This document shows positions 10,130 through 19,165 of a DNA stretch of 64,000 nucleotides, one piece after another; position 1 is the stretch's first letter, and each line of letters begins with the position of its first letter. Below the pieces are notes generated by a model. That model was given only the letters and a program-made list of their open reading frames with translations, searched no databases and was not told where the DNA came from. Source of the stretch: Pseudomonas baltica (GTDB taxonomy: Bacteria > Pseudomonadota > Gammaproteobacteria > Pseudomonadales > Pseudomonadaceae); assembly GCF_031880315.1 (NCBI RefSeq), contig NZ_CP134771.1, forward strand, positions 3,312,501 through 3,376,500, written 5' to 3'. The position numbers and the translations under genes are program-made.

Positions 10130-12084
10130 GGCGCCTATGGGCCTGGCTGACGGCCTGCACCCTCTTGCTGTCGTGTCATACCGCCGTTGCCGCCCTGCAG
10201 CTTGATCTTCAGACTCAGGGCCTGACACCGGCACAAGTGCAGGCCACCCAGACCCTGCTCGACGATGCCATGCATGCGCTGCCGCCGAGCTTTATCGAAC
10301 GCCTGGATCGACGCATCACGGTCGGCTGGACCGACCACATGCCTGACGACGCCTACGGACAGGCCTCGCCAGTGTCCAGCCTCGACCTCAATATTCGCCA
10401 GCTGGCCAGCCTCACCGACGGCACTGCCGCCACCGAGCAGACCGGCCGCCCCCACGGCACCGTGCGCGCAGAACTGCTGGCCACGGTATTGCACGAACTC
10501 ACCCATATCTACGATCGCGCTCGCCTGTGGGCACCGGATCAGCGCCTGTTGCTCAGCCGCTGTGCGCGGCGCAACGCCAGCCTCGGCGATGTCGGCCTGC
10601 CCAGCGAGTGCCGTGGAGAAACGGCCCGGCGCTTCACGCTGAGCGACGATCCACGTCTGCTCGACCTGGCGGGCTGGCCGCAATATGTAGGCCGTCGCGG
10701 CGAACGGGAAATCCAGAATCACCAGGTCGCCCGCAGCCCGGACCTGTACGAAGCCAGCAGCCCGAAGGAATTCATCGCGGTCAACATGGAGTATTTCCTC
10801 CTCGACCCGAGTTACGCCTGCCGCCGCCCGGCGCTGTTCGAGTACCTGCGCGATCATTTCGGCTGGGCACCTGCCCATCAGGACGCCTGCGAGAAGAGCC
10901 TGCCGTACCTCAACGCCGGCAGCGACTTCGCCAAGGAGCCACTGGGCCACATTGATCCGGAGCGCGTCTACGAGGTCGACTACCTGCTGGCCGAAGCCAA
11001 TCAGAACTGGGTCAGCCGCTGGGGCCACAGCATGTTGCGCCTGGTGATCTGCGCCCCAGGACGGCCGCGCGGCCCGGACTGCCGCCTCGACCTGGACCAA
11101 AGCCTGGTGCTGTCCTATCGGGCATTCGTCAATGACGTGCAGCTGTCCACCTGGGGCGGGCTGATGGGTCAGTACCCGTCGCGGCTGTTCGTGCTGCCGT
11201 TGTCCCAAGTGATCGACGAATACACCAAGACCGAACTGCGCAGCCTGGCCTCGGTGCCGCTCAAATTGACCCGCAGCGAAATCGAATCGCTGGTGCGCCA
11301 CGCGGCGGAGATGCACTGGAGCTACGACGGCAACTACTATTTCGTCTCCAACAATTGCGCGGTAGAGAACCTCAAGCTGCTGCGCAGCGGTACCGGCAAC
11401 CCCAAGCTCGGCGACCTCGACAGTATCGTCCCCAACGGCTTGCTGCAGGTGCTCGAAGGCCGCGGCATGGCCGATGGCAGCGTGCTCGACGACCCCAAGG
11501 AGGCGCTGCGCCGCGGCTACCGCTTCGACTCCTACCGCGATCGCTACGCTGCCATGTTCAAGGTCCTCAAACAGCATCTCGACATCCCCCAGACCACAGT
11601 CGAAAGCTGGCTCGAGCAATCTGCCGCAGACCGCCGCGCCTGGTTCGCCAAGGCCGACCTGCGCACCAGCGCGGCCTTGCTGCTGCTCGAGCAGGCCAGC
11701 TACCGCCGCCAATTGCTGTTGGCTCAGGATGAGGTCAAGCAGAAGTACCTCGGCGCCCGCGAGCTCAAGAACGGCGGCATGGACAACGCCAACAAGACCC
11801 TGCAGCAGATCCTCGCCAACAGCGGATTCCTCAGCCGCCCGGCGGAGTTGCTGGGCGCCGACGGCTACGGCTTGCCGCAAGGGCCGGAGATGCAACGCCT
11901 GCAGTCCGAGAGCAAGCAACGCCAGGCGCAGCTGTTGAGCCTGAGCGTCGATCTCGACAAGGAAGTGCGCAAGCTGCTGACCCCCGAGCGCCAGGCCGAG
12001 ATCACTGCCAACGAGGACAACCTCAAACAGATCGGCGAGCATCTGCGGGCGCTGCATAAAGCGGCTGGCGGGTTGGAGTTGTAG
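10126..12084 (+). CDS. DUF4105 envelope protein with an HExxH domain
   Basis: Exported protein of 652 residues from a GTG start, with signal peptide RRLWAWLTACTLLLSCHTAVA. The N-terminal half has a zinc-peptidase pattern: HELTH at 123-127 and KEFIAVNMEYF at 214-224, whose E215 could be the third ligand, as in gluzincins. The C-terminal half is DUF4105. It has H301 in WGHSMLRL and C411 in SNNCAVENLKLL, a His/Cys pair reminiscent of permuted papain-like (NlpC/P60-like) folds. A coiled, Gln/Lys-rich tail follows from about 545. Active-site assignments are inference from motifs. It is coupled to the third DUF2388 gene and probably acts in the periplasm. Confidence 0.8.
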   Translation: MRRLWAWLTACTLLLSCHTAVAALQLDLQTQGLTPAQVQATQTLLDDAMHALPPSFIERLDRRITVGWTDHMPDDAYGQASPVSSLDLNIRQLASLTDGTAATEQTGRPHGTVRAELLATVLHELTHIYDRARLWAPDQRLLLSRCARRNASLGDVGLPSECRGETARRFTLSDDPRLLDLAGWPQYVGRRGEREIQNHQVARSPDLYEASSPKEFIAVNMEYFLLDPSYACRRPALFEYLRDHFGWAPAHQDACEKSLPYLNAGSDFAKEPLGHIDPERVYEVDYLLAEANQNWVSRWGHSMLRLVICAPGRPRGPDCRLDLDQSLVLSYRAFVNDVQLSTWGGLMGQYPSRLFVLPLSQVIDEYTKTELRSLASVPLKLTRSEIESLVRHAAEMHWSYDGNYYFVSNNCAVENLKLLRSGTGNPKLGDLDSIVPNGLLQVLEGRGMADGSVLDDPKEALRRGYRFDSYRDRYAAMFKVLKQHLDIPQTTVESWLEQSAADRRAWFAKADLRTSAALLLLEQASYRRQLLLAQDEVKQKYLGARELKNGGMDNANKTLQQILANSGFLSRPAELLGADGYGLPQGPEMQRLQSESKQRQAQLLSLSVDLDKEVRKLLTPERQAEITANEDNLKQIGEHLRALHKAAGGLEL

Positions 12085-12360
12085 CGGCGTTTGCAGATCC
12101 GACCCCTTTCGCGCGCAAGCCTTGAATTCTCGCCCTCGAAAGCTGCCTGAAAGCTTCACCCCTTATCATCACCTCAACCCCGGCAACAGACCGGCTGGTT
12201 CGCACGCCCGCGTGCAGCCCTATGACAACAACAATTGGTGATCCTGTATGACGTGCACTCCCGCCTTCGCTGCGCCTCCGATACTCCCAGCCTCCGCCGC
12301 CCAGTACTGACCCCATCCCGGTTCGTCCTTCCCTAGCCGCGCTACGCCTGGAGTATCCCT

Positions 12361-13668
12361 ATGCTGACTTTCCTTGGCTTTGCCATGGTCATCGCCTTCA
12401 TGTTCCTGATCATGACCAAGCGCCTGTCCGCGCTGATCGCCTTGATCATCGTCCCGATCCTGTTCGCGCTGTTCGGTGGCTTCGGGCCGAAAATCGGCCC
12501 GATGATGCTCGAAGGCATCACCAAACTGGCGCCCACCGGCGTCATGCTGATGTTCGCCATTCTCTACTTCGCCCTGATGATCGACTCCGGGCTCTTCGAC
12601 CCGGCGGTGCGCAAGATCCTCAAGCTGGTCAAGGGCGATCCGCTGAAAGTCTCGGTCGGCACCGCCGTGCTGGCGCTGGTGGTATCGCTGGATGGAGACG
12701 GCGCGACTACCTACATGATCTGCGTCGCCGCCCTGTTGCCGCTGTACAGCCGCATAGGCATGAGCCCACGGATCATGGCCGGGCTGATCATCCTCGCGGG
12801 CGGGATCATGAACATGACCCCTTGGGGTGGCCCGACCGCCCGTGCGGCCAGCGCGCTGCACGTCGACCCTTCAGACATCTTCGTGCCGATGATTCCGGCC
12901 ATGGCCTGCGGCGTCATCGCCTTGCTGGCCATCGCATACTTTTACGGCAAGCGTGAACGCGCGCGCCTGGGCGAACTGCACCTGCCTGGCGAAGAAGTCG
13001 ACCACAGCGAAATCAGTGTGTCGCAGTTCCCCGATGCACGTCGGCCCAAGCTGATCTGGTTCAACGGCCTGCTCACCCTGGTGCTCATGGTTGCGCTGAT
13101 CAAAGGCCTGCTCCCGCTGCCGGTGCTGTTCATGATCGCCTTCAGCATCGCCATGATCGTCAACTACCCGAACCTGGATCATCAGAAAGAGCGCATCGCC
13201 GCCCATGCCGGTAGCGTGCTGGCGGTGGTCGGGCTGATTTTTGCGGCGGGTATCTTCACCGGCATCCTTTCGGGCACAGGCATGGTCGACGCCATGTCGA
13301 AAAGCCTGTTGGCAGTGATTCCGGATGCGCTGGGGCCTTACCTGGCGGTGATTACTGCGCTGGTGAGCATGCCGTTCACCTTCTTCATGTCCAACGACGC
13401 CTTCTACTACGGCGTGCTGCCGGTACTCGCCGAGGCTGCCGCGCATTACGGCATCAGCCCGGTGGAGATGGCGCGCGCCTCGATCGTCGGCCAACCGGTA
13501 CATCTGCTCAGCCCACTTGTGCCCTCGACCTACCTGCTGGTGGCATTGGCGGGCATCGAATTCGGCGATCATCAGCGCTTCACCCTCAAATGGGCGGTGC
13601 TGGTGTGCCTGGTGATTTTGCTTGGCGCGCTGGTGATGGGCGTGTTCCCGGTCGTCGGCAGTCTATAA
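12361..13668 (+). CDS. CitMHS-family citrate/Mg2+ transporter
   Basis: Inner-membrane protein of 435 residues with about twelve hydrophobic segments. It belongs to the citrate-Mg2+:H+ / citrate-Ca2+:H+ symporter family. Characteristic stretches are SLDGDGATTYMICVAALLPLY (117-137), IMNMTPWGGPTARAAS and FFMSNDAFYYGVLPVL. The translated N-terminus LTFLGFAMVIAFMFLIMTK is a membrane helix right at the ATG. It probably imports metal-complexed citrate; the metal preference is not visible. The 276-bp upstream spacer holds only a single degenerate REP core (12099-12124) and no gene. Confidence 0.88.
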   Translation: MLTFLGFAMVIAFMFLIMTKRLSALIALIIVPILFALFGGFGPKIGPMMLEGITKLAPTGVMLMFAILYFALMIDSGLFDPAVRKILKLVKGDPLKVSVGTAVLALVVSLDGDGATTYMICVAALLPLYSRIGMSPRIMAGLIILAGGIMNMTPWGGPTARAASALHVDPSDIFVPMIPAMACGVIALLAIAYFYGKRERARLGELHLPGEEVDHSEISVSQFPDARRPKLIWFNGLLTLVLMVALIKGLLPLPVLFMIAFSIAMIVNYPNLDHQKERIAAHAGSVLAVVGLIFAAGIFTGILSGTGMVDAMSKSLLAVIPDALGPYLAVITALVSMPFTFFMSNDAFYYGVLPVLAEAAAHYGISPVEMARASIVGQPVHLLSPLVPSTYLLVALAGIEFGDHQRFTLKWAVLVCLVILLGALVMGVFPVVGSL

Positions 13669-13758
13669 CTATCATTTACCCAGTGCTGCAACGGACACTG
13701 CGCGCGGTGCCCGTTTCAGCCCGTCGGGGGCAAGCCCCCTCACTACAAAGGAAACGAC

Positions 13759-14490
13759 ATGGAATGGCTGACCAACCCGGAAATCTGGGTTGCCTTCTTT
13801 ACCCTGACCGCCCTCGAGATCGTCCTCGGGATCGACAACATCATCATGATCTCGATCCTGGTCAGCCGCATGCCCAAGCACATGCAAAAGCGCACGCGCC
13901 TGTTCGGGCTGGCGCTGGCCATGGTGACGCGGATCCTTTTGCTGCTGTCGATCACCTGGGTCATGCGCCTGACCGCCGACCTGTTCGTGGTGTTCGGGCA
14001 GGGGATATCCGGACGTGACCTGATCCTGTTCTTCGGTGGCCTGTTCCTGATCTGGAAGAGCTCCCAAGAGATCTACCAAGGCATGGAAGGCGAAGAGGAG
14101 GGCGACGGCACGCCAGGCGGCAAGGGCGGCAACTTCCTCTATACCATCGTGCAGATCGCGATCATCGACATCGTCTTCTCCCTCGACTCAGTGATCACTG
14201 CAGTCGGCATGGTGTCCCATGTGCCGGTGATGATCGCCGCCATCGTGGTCGCGGTATTGGTGATGATGCTGTGCGCGGGGGTCATCAGTGACTTCATCGA
14301 CAAACATCCATCGCTTAAAATGCTGGCACTTTCCTTCCTGATGGTGGTCGGAACCGTGCTGATTGCCGAATCGTTCGATATCCACGTGCCCAAAGGCTAC
14401 GTTTATTTCGCGATGGCATTCTCGCTGGCAGTCGAAGCGATCAACATCAAGATGCGCACCAGCCACGCGAAGAAGAAAAAGGCGGAGTAA
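13759..14490 (+). CDS. TerC-family integral membrane protein
   Basis: Membrane protein of 243 residues with about seven segments. TerC family hallmarks are ALEIVLGIDNIIMISILV near the N-terminus and IVFSLDSVITAVGMV in the second half, each with membrane Asp residues. Some relatives export Mn2+ or are linked to tellurite resistance and to metal loading of exported enzymes. The tail ends in a Lys-rich cytoplasmic stretch (HAKKKKAE). AAAGGAAACGAC before the ATG is a good ribosome site. The ion handled here is unknown. Confidence 0.88.
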   Translation: MEWLTNPEIWVAFFTLTALEIVLGIDNIIMISILVSRMPKHMQKRTRLFGLALAMVTRILLLLSITWVMRLTADLFVVFGQGISGRDLILFFGGLFLIWKSSQEIYQGMEGEEEGDGTPGGKGGNFLYTIVQIAIIDIVFSLDSVITAVGMVSHVPVMIAAIVVAVLVMMLCAGVISDFIDKHPSLKMLALSFLMVVGTVLIAESFDIHVPKGYVYFAMAFSLAVEAINIKMRTSHAKKKKAE

Positions 14491-14502
14491 GCGCCGCCGC
14501 CC

Positions 14503-14541
14503 ACCCCTGTGGAACGGGCCGTGCTCGCTCCCGCAGGGGTT
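14503..14541. repeat. REP-like hairpin
   Basis: Inverted repeat ACCCCTG / CAGGGGT around GGAACGGGCCGTGCTCGCTCC, a REP-type element just after the TerC gene. It may also slow read-through. Confidence 0.5.
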
Positions 14542-14696
14542 GTGTCAACCGCAGGACCATGAAAAATATGACAGTTTTGTTTCAAAGATCTTATTCGCTG
14601 TGCCATGCTGGCGCACGGCCTGGAAGCGGACTAAAGCTTAACCGGGTGTCTATTCGAATCAGCCCTTAACGGGCAGTCAACAGGGGGCCGTCGTCA

Positions 14697-16391
14697 ATGC
14701 TGACCCTGCTCAATCTACTTTCTGCAGTCGCGTTGCTCATCTGGGGCACGCATATCGTTCGTACCGGCATCCTGCGGGTCTACGGCACGGCCTTGCGCCG
14801 CCTGCTCAGCCAGAACATGTCCAAGCGGCCACTGGCGTTCATCGCCGGGATACTGGTCACCGCCGTGGTGCAAAGCAGCAACGCCACGGCGATGCTGACC
14901 ACCTCCTTCGTCGGCCAAGGCCTGATGGCGCTCACCCCGGCGCTGGCGATCATGCTTGGCGCCGATGTCGGTACCGCGATCATGTCGCGGGTCCTGACGT
15001 TCGACCTGTCCTGGCTCTCGCCCCTGCTGATATTCCTCGGCGTGATCTTCTTCCTGTCGCGCAAGCAGACGCCGCTCGGGCAGCTTGGCCGGGTCGGTAT
15101 CGGCCTGGGGCTGATCATCCTGGCCTTGCAGCTGATCGTCGAAGCCGCAGGCCCGATTACCCACGCTCAGGGCGTAAAAGTCCTGTTTGCCTCGCTGACC
15201 GGCGATATTCTGCTCGACGCCTTGATCGGCGCGCTGTTCGCGATGATTTCCTATTCCAGCCTGGCCGCAGTGCTGTTGACCGCGACGCTGGCCGAATCCG
15301 GGGTGATCAGCCTGCCGGTGGCCATCGGCCTGGTGATCGGGGCCAACATCGGCAGCGGTCTGCTGGCATTCATCTCCACCAACATGCAGAACACCGCTGG
15401 CCGCCAGGTCGCGCTGGGCAGCCTGCTGTACAAGCTGATCGGCCTGCTGCTGATCATCCCGGTGCTGAGCCCGCTGGTGCACTGGATGGACAGCCTCAAT
15501 TACGATGCGCAGACCATGGTGATCAGCTTCCATGTGCTCTACAACTCCATCCGCTGCCTGATCATGCTGCCCACGGTGGGGCCGATGGCCAAGCTCTGCG
15601 CCAACATCCTGCCAAAGCGCGCCGAAGCCAATGGCCAGAGCAAGCCGCGTCACCTCGATCCCGCCGCCCTGGACACGCCCAGCCTGGCCATGGCCAACGC
15701 CGTGCGCGAAACCCTGCGCATGGGCGACCTGATCGACAGCATGCTGGCGGCGATGCTCAACGTGTTGCGCGGCACCCAGACCGCCGTGACCCAGGAAGTC
15801 CGCACCCTGGGCGATGACGCTGAGGCGTTGTACGTGGCGATCAAGCTGTATCTGGCGCAAATGCCCCGTGAAGACCTCGGCGAGCTCGACAGCCGGCGCT
15901 GGGCCGAAATCATCGAACTGACCCTCAACCTCAAGCTCAGCGCCGACCTGATCGAACGCATGCTGCGCAAAGTGCAGCAGCAAAAGACCTCGCAGCGCCG
16001 CTCGTTCTCCGATGTCGGCCTCGAAGAGCTCACCGGCCTGCACAACCAGTTGATAGCCAACTTGCGCTTGGGCCTGACGGTGTTCCTCACCGGCGACCCA
16101 GAAAGCGCCCGCCAGTTGTTGCGGGAAAAACGCCGCTTCCGCGCGCAGGAAAGGCGCCTGGCGCACTCCCATGTCAGCCGCCTGCAGCGCAAAGTGGTGC
16201 AGAGCATCGAGACCAGCTCGCTGCACCTGGAGCTGATCGCCGATATGAAGCGCCTCAACTCGCTATTCTGCAGCAGCGCCTATGCGGTGCTCGGCACCTC
16301 GGAAACCGGTTCGCTGATGTCCGAGAGCGAAGTCGAGGAGGCTGTCGAAGCGGCCACTGAAGCCAGCATCGAGGCCCGCGAAGCGACCTGA
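14697..16391 (+). CDS. Na/Pi cotransporter family protein
   Basis: Protein of 564 residues in the NptA/YjbB-type sodium:phosphate family. Two inverted membrane repeats are marked by VVQSSNATAMLTTSFV (about 57-72) and SYSSLAAVLLTATLAES (about 184-200). These are the QSS-type phosphate/Na sites. The C-terminal 220 residues are a soluble PhoU-like helical domain rich in Arg and Glu. AGGGGGCC sits before the ATG. Such proteins export or balance inorganic phosphate; direction cannot be read from sequence. Confidence 0.87.
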   Translation: MLTLLNLLSAVALLIWGTHIVRTGILRVYGTALRRLLSQNMSKRPLAFIAGILVTAVVQSSNATAMLTTSFVGQGLMALTPALAIMLGADVGTAIMSRVLTFDLSWLSPLLIFLGVIFFLSRKQTPLGQLGRVGIGLGLIILALQLIVEAAGPITHAQGVKVLFASLTGDILLDALIGALFAMISYSSLAAVLLTATLAESGVISLPVAIGLVIGANIGSGLLAFISTNMQNTAGRQVALGSLLYKLIGLLLIIPVLSPLVHWMDSLNYDAQTMVISFHVLYNSIRCLIMLPTVGPMAKLCANILPKRAEANGQSKPRHLDPAALDTPSLAMANAVRETLRMGDLIDSMLAAMLNVLRGTQTAVTQEVRTLGDDAEALYVAIKLYLAQMPREDLGELDSRRWAEIIELTLNLKLSADLIERMLRKVQQQKTSQRRSFSDVGLEELTGLHNQLIANLRLGLTVFLTGDPESARQLLREKRRFRAQERRLAHSHVSRLQRKVVQSIETSSLHLELIADMKRLNSLFCSSAYAVLGTSETGSLMSESEVEEAVEAATEASIEAREAT

Positions 16392-16505
16392 ACGATGGCG
16401 TCTGAATAAAAAGCACTTGAACATCCGGGGGACCGTGAAGTCTGTTCAAACAGACCCATCCGCCTGGCGCGCGGACTCTCAGGTTCCCGCAAGGAAACTC
16501 GCCCC

Positions 16506-17903
16506 ATGCGTTGTCTGTTGTTGCTCGTTGCACTGCTTGGCGTTATTCAGGTTGATTGCGTATCCGCCGCCGACCGTTATCAGGTCGAAGGCTATCTGCT
16601 CCCCAATGGCTTGCAGCTGGTACTCAAGCCAGGCAGCGAGCCAGGCCACGTGGCGATTCGCCTGGTGGTAGGGGTGGGTTTCAGCGACTTCAATTGCGCC
16701 GATCAAGAACTCCCCCACTTGCTCGAACACTTGATGTTCAGCGGCCTCGACGCCCGCGGCGAAGGCGGCCTCGAAGAACGCATGCAGGCGCTGGGCGGCG
16801 AGTGGAACGCTTTTACCGGCGACACCGACACCACCTATGTGATCGAGGCCCCCGCGCGCAATCAGCGCAAGGTGCTCGACTTGCTGCTCGCTGCGCTGAC
16901 CCAGACCCGTATCGACCAGCAGGCCCTCGACACCGCCAAAGCCATCGTCACCCGTGAAGATGGTGGCCACGCCTCGCATCTGCAGAGTTGGCTCGACCAT
17001 CAGGATTTCGGCCATGGCGCCAGCGACCAATTGGCTATCGAACTGGGCCTCAAGTGCCAGGAGCGGCCTTCGGTCGAGGCGCTGACGCTGAGTCAGATCA
17101 ATGCCGTGCGCAAGGAATGGTACGCACCTAATAACATGTCGCTGATAGTGGTCGGCCAGTTGGATCGATTGCTGCCGGCCTATCTGGAACGCGCCTGGGG
17201 CGAGCTCAAGGCCATCGACCCTACCGAGCACCCAGACTCGACCCTGGTCAAGGGCAGTGCCGAGCAGCGCCGCACGATCATCCAAGGCTGGCTCGGCGAC
17301 AGCGCCCGGTTGCATTGGTATTACCTCGAACCGACCTTGGACGACGTTCCGGATCAGGCTTTCGATCTGGTACAGCGTTACCTGGATTGGACCTTGTACC
17401 AGGACCTGCGCCTGGCTCATGGCCTGTCCTACGGGCCGAGCAGCCAGCGCGATGCCTTTGGCGATACCGGCCTGCTGAGCCTGAATGCCGACCTCGAGCG
17501 CAACGACATCGAACCCGCCGAACAACTCCTCACCCAACGCATGGCGCAATTGCGCCGCGACGGCATGGACCCGAACACCTTCGCCCGCCTCAAGCAGGTG
17601 GCGGTCGACCAGCAGGCCTGGGCCATTCAGGGCGACAGCGGGCTGGCGGATTATTACTGGAACGCCTTGGGCGATTACGCCGATGGCCACTTCACTAATC
17701 CGGTGGCAGGACTGCGCAAGGTCACCCTGGAAGACGCCAACAAAGCGCTCAAGGCGCTATTGGCCGAGCCGCCATATGTACGCATCGAGAAGCCGTTGTT
17801 GAGCTATGACGAACTGGATCAGCTGTTGATGGTGACCGCTGCGGTAGCGCTGGGATTACTGATCGGGGCGATACTGTTATTGCGCCGCCGCTCCAGAAGA
17901 TGA
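16506..17903 (+). CDS. M16-family zinc metallopeptidase with C-terminal anchor
   Basis: Insulinase-like peptidase of 465 residues. A signal peptide (RCLLLLVALLGVIQVDCVSA) directs export. The inverted zinc motif HLLEH is at 71-75, with GLEERMQALGGEWNAFTGDTD after it, so the N-terminal M16 domain looks active. A second M16 domain without the motif follows. The C-terminus has a membrane helix (LMVTAAVALGLLIGAILLL) and a basic RRRSRR end. It is probably an anchored periplasmic peptidase. PqqL and YhjJ are related; the substrate is unknown. Confidence 0.88.
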   Translation: MRCLLLLVALLGVIQVDCVSAADRYQVEGYLLPNGLQLVLKPGSEPGHVAIRLVVGVGFSDFNCADQELPHLLEHLMFSGLDARGEGGLEERMQALGGEWNAFTGDTDTTYVIEAPARNQRKVLDLLLAALTQTRIDQQALDTAKAIVTREDGGHASHLQSWLDHQDFGHGASDQLAIELGLKCQERPSVEALTLSQINAVRKEWYAPNNMSLIVVGQLDRLLPAYLERAWGELKAIDPTEHPDSTLVKGSAEQRRTIIQGWLGDSARLHWYYLEPTLDDVPDQAFDLVQRYLDWTLYQDLRLAHGLSYGPSSQRDAFGDTGLLSLNADLERNDIEPAEQLLTQRMAQLRRDGMDPNTFARLKQVAVDQQAWAIQGDSGLADYYWNALGDYADGHFTNPVAGLRKVTLEDANKALKALLAEPPYVRIEKPLLSYDELDQLLMVTAAVALGLLIGAILLLRRRSRR

Positions 17904-18029
17904 CGACTATCCCTGTGGCGGCAAGACCTACCGGCGAAGACGGCCGGTACAGACGCCCCATCGGCAACCGATCACGGTGCCTGAAGTATCCTGTAACATT
18001 TATCGTTTAAACCAAGGCCGCCACCGCCC

Positions 18030-19058
18030 ATGCCGCTTTTCATCCTGCGCCTGATCGACCTCATAAAGCGCTACCCCGGCGTCATCGCCATCGGCGGTTT
18101 CATCTCCGGGGTGGGCAGCTTCATCATGGTCGATCGCCAGGCCGGTCTGGCCAGTTGGGTCGCCGTGGTGATGCTGCTCACCTGGCTGTGGCTGATGTTC
18201 GAAAACGCCTTCACCCAGTTGTTCACTCGGGTGTTCAAGCGCGAGATTCCGCCGCACCTGCTGCGCTACGCCACGCAGATGATCCACCAGGAAAGCCTGT
18301 TCTTCGTCCTGCCGTTCTTTTACATCACTACGACCTGGAACAGCGGCCAGGCGATTTTCACCGGGCTGCTGACCGCAGCCGGGCTGGTGTCGATCATCGA
18401 CCCGCTGTACTACAAATGGGTGGCGCCACGGCGCTGGCTGTTCATGGCCATGCACACCGTCACGCTGTTCGCGGCCATGCTCACGGCGCTGCCGATCATT
18501 CTCCATCTGACCACCGCCGAAAGCTTCAAACTGGCGCTCGGCACCGCCATGCTGTTGTCGTTTCCGAGCCTGGCGGTGAGCTTCCCGATCACCCATTGGC
18601 GACGTGGCGTGGCGTTAGTGGCGGTGACCCTGGCGGTCGGTGGCGGCGGCTGGCTGCTGCGTTCGTGGGTGCCGCCGGCCACCTTGTGGATGACCGAAAA
18701 CGCCATTACCGACAGCCTCGACGGCCAGAACCGCACCCCCGGCGAAGACCTGCAGCAGGTCACCGCCAGCCAGGTGCGCAATGGCGGGCTGTTCGCCTAC
18801 ACCGCCATCAACGCACCGCGCGGGCTGGACGAGCGGATCTTCCACGTGTGGAAATTCAACGGCAACGAAATGGACCGCATTGCCCTGGAGATCCACGGTG
18901 GGCGCAAGGAAGGCTACCGCGCCTGGACCCACAAGCAAAATTTCCCCGGCGACCCGGTAGGCAACTGGCAGGTGCGGGTGATGACCGAAGATGGCCAGGT
19001 GATCGGGGTATTGCGGTTCAAGGTGGTGGCGGATGCCGATAAAGCGTCGGGGTCATGA
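18030..19058 (+). CDS. DUF5924/DUF2914 membrane protein
   Basis: Protein of 342 residues. Residues 1-220 contain about six membrane segments (DUF5924), for example VIAIGGFISGVGSFIMV and LVALVAVTLAV-like stretches. The C-terminal 110 residues form a periplasmic DUF2914 domain with FAYTAINAPRGLDERIFHVW and GNWQVRVMTEDGQVIG. DUF2914 resembles a small beta-sandwich found in cell-envelope proteins. There is no enzyme motif. The function is unknown. Confidence 0.82.
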   Translation: MPLFILRLIDLIKRYPGVIAIGGFISGVGSFIMVDRQAGLASWVAVVMLLTWLWLMFENAFTQLFTRVFKREIPPHLLRYATQMIHQESLFFVLPFFYITTTWNSGQAIFTGLLTAAGLVSIIDPLYYKWVAPRRWLFMAMHTVTLFAAMLTALPIILHLTTAESFKLALGTAMLLSFPSLAVSFPITHWRRGVALVAVTLAVGGGGWLLRSWVPPATLWMTENAITDSLDGQNRTPGEDLQQVTASQVRNGGLFAYTAINAPRGLDERIFHVWKFNGNEMDRIALEIHGGRKEGYRAWTHKQNFPGDPVGNWQVRVMTEDGQVIGVLRFKVVADADKASGS

Positions 19059-19070
19059 ATTTGCGCAATC

Positions 19071-19106
19071 CAGGCCGACCCTTTCGCGGGCAAGCCTTGC
19101 TTCTAC
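19071..19106. repeat. Single REP element
   Basis: GGCCGACCCTTTCGCGGGCAAGCCTTGCTTCTACAG-type unit, one copy, between convergent genes. Confidence 0.6.
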
Positions 19107-19165
19107 AGCGTTGGCATATCTAGAGTCGTACACCTGTGCTTGCGAAGAGGCCGGCCCTGGCTCCA

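Noticed and set aside
10135..12159. 674-residue open frame opposite the DUF4105 gene
   Set aside because: It mirrors the codons of the real gene, has no ribosome site and its translation is low-complexity Gln/Arg/Ala-rich sequence.
12248..12310. 20-residue frame before the CitMHS gene as a leader peptide
   Set aside because: No ribosome site, no attenuator structure and no amino-acid bias linked to the downstream transporter.
14715..16226. 503-residue open frame opposite the Na/Pi transporter gene
   Set aside because: His/Gln/Arg-rich composition typical of reverse-frame translation.
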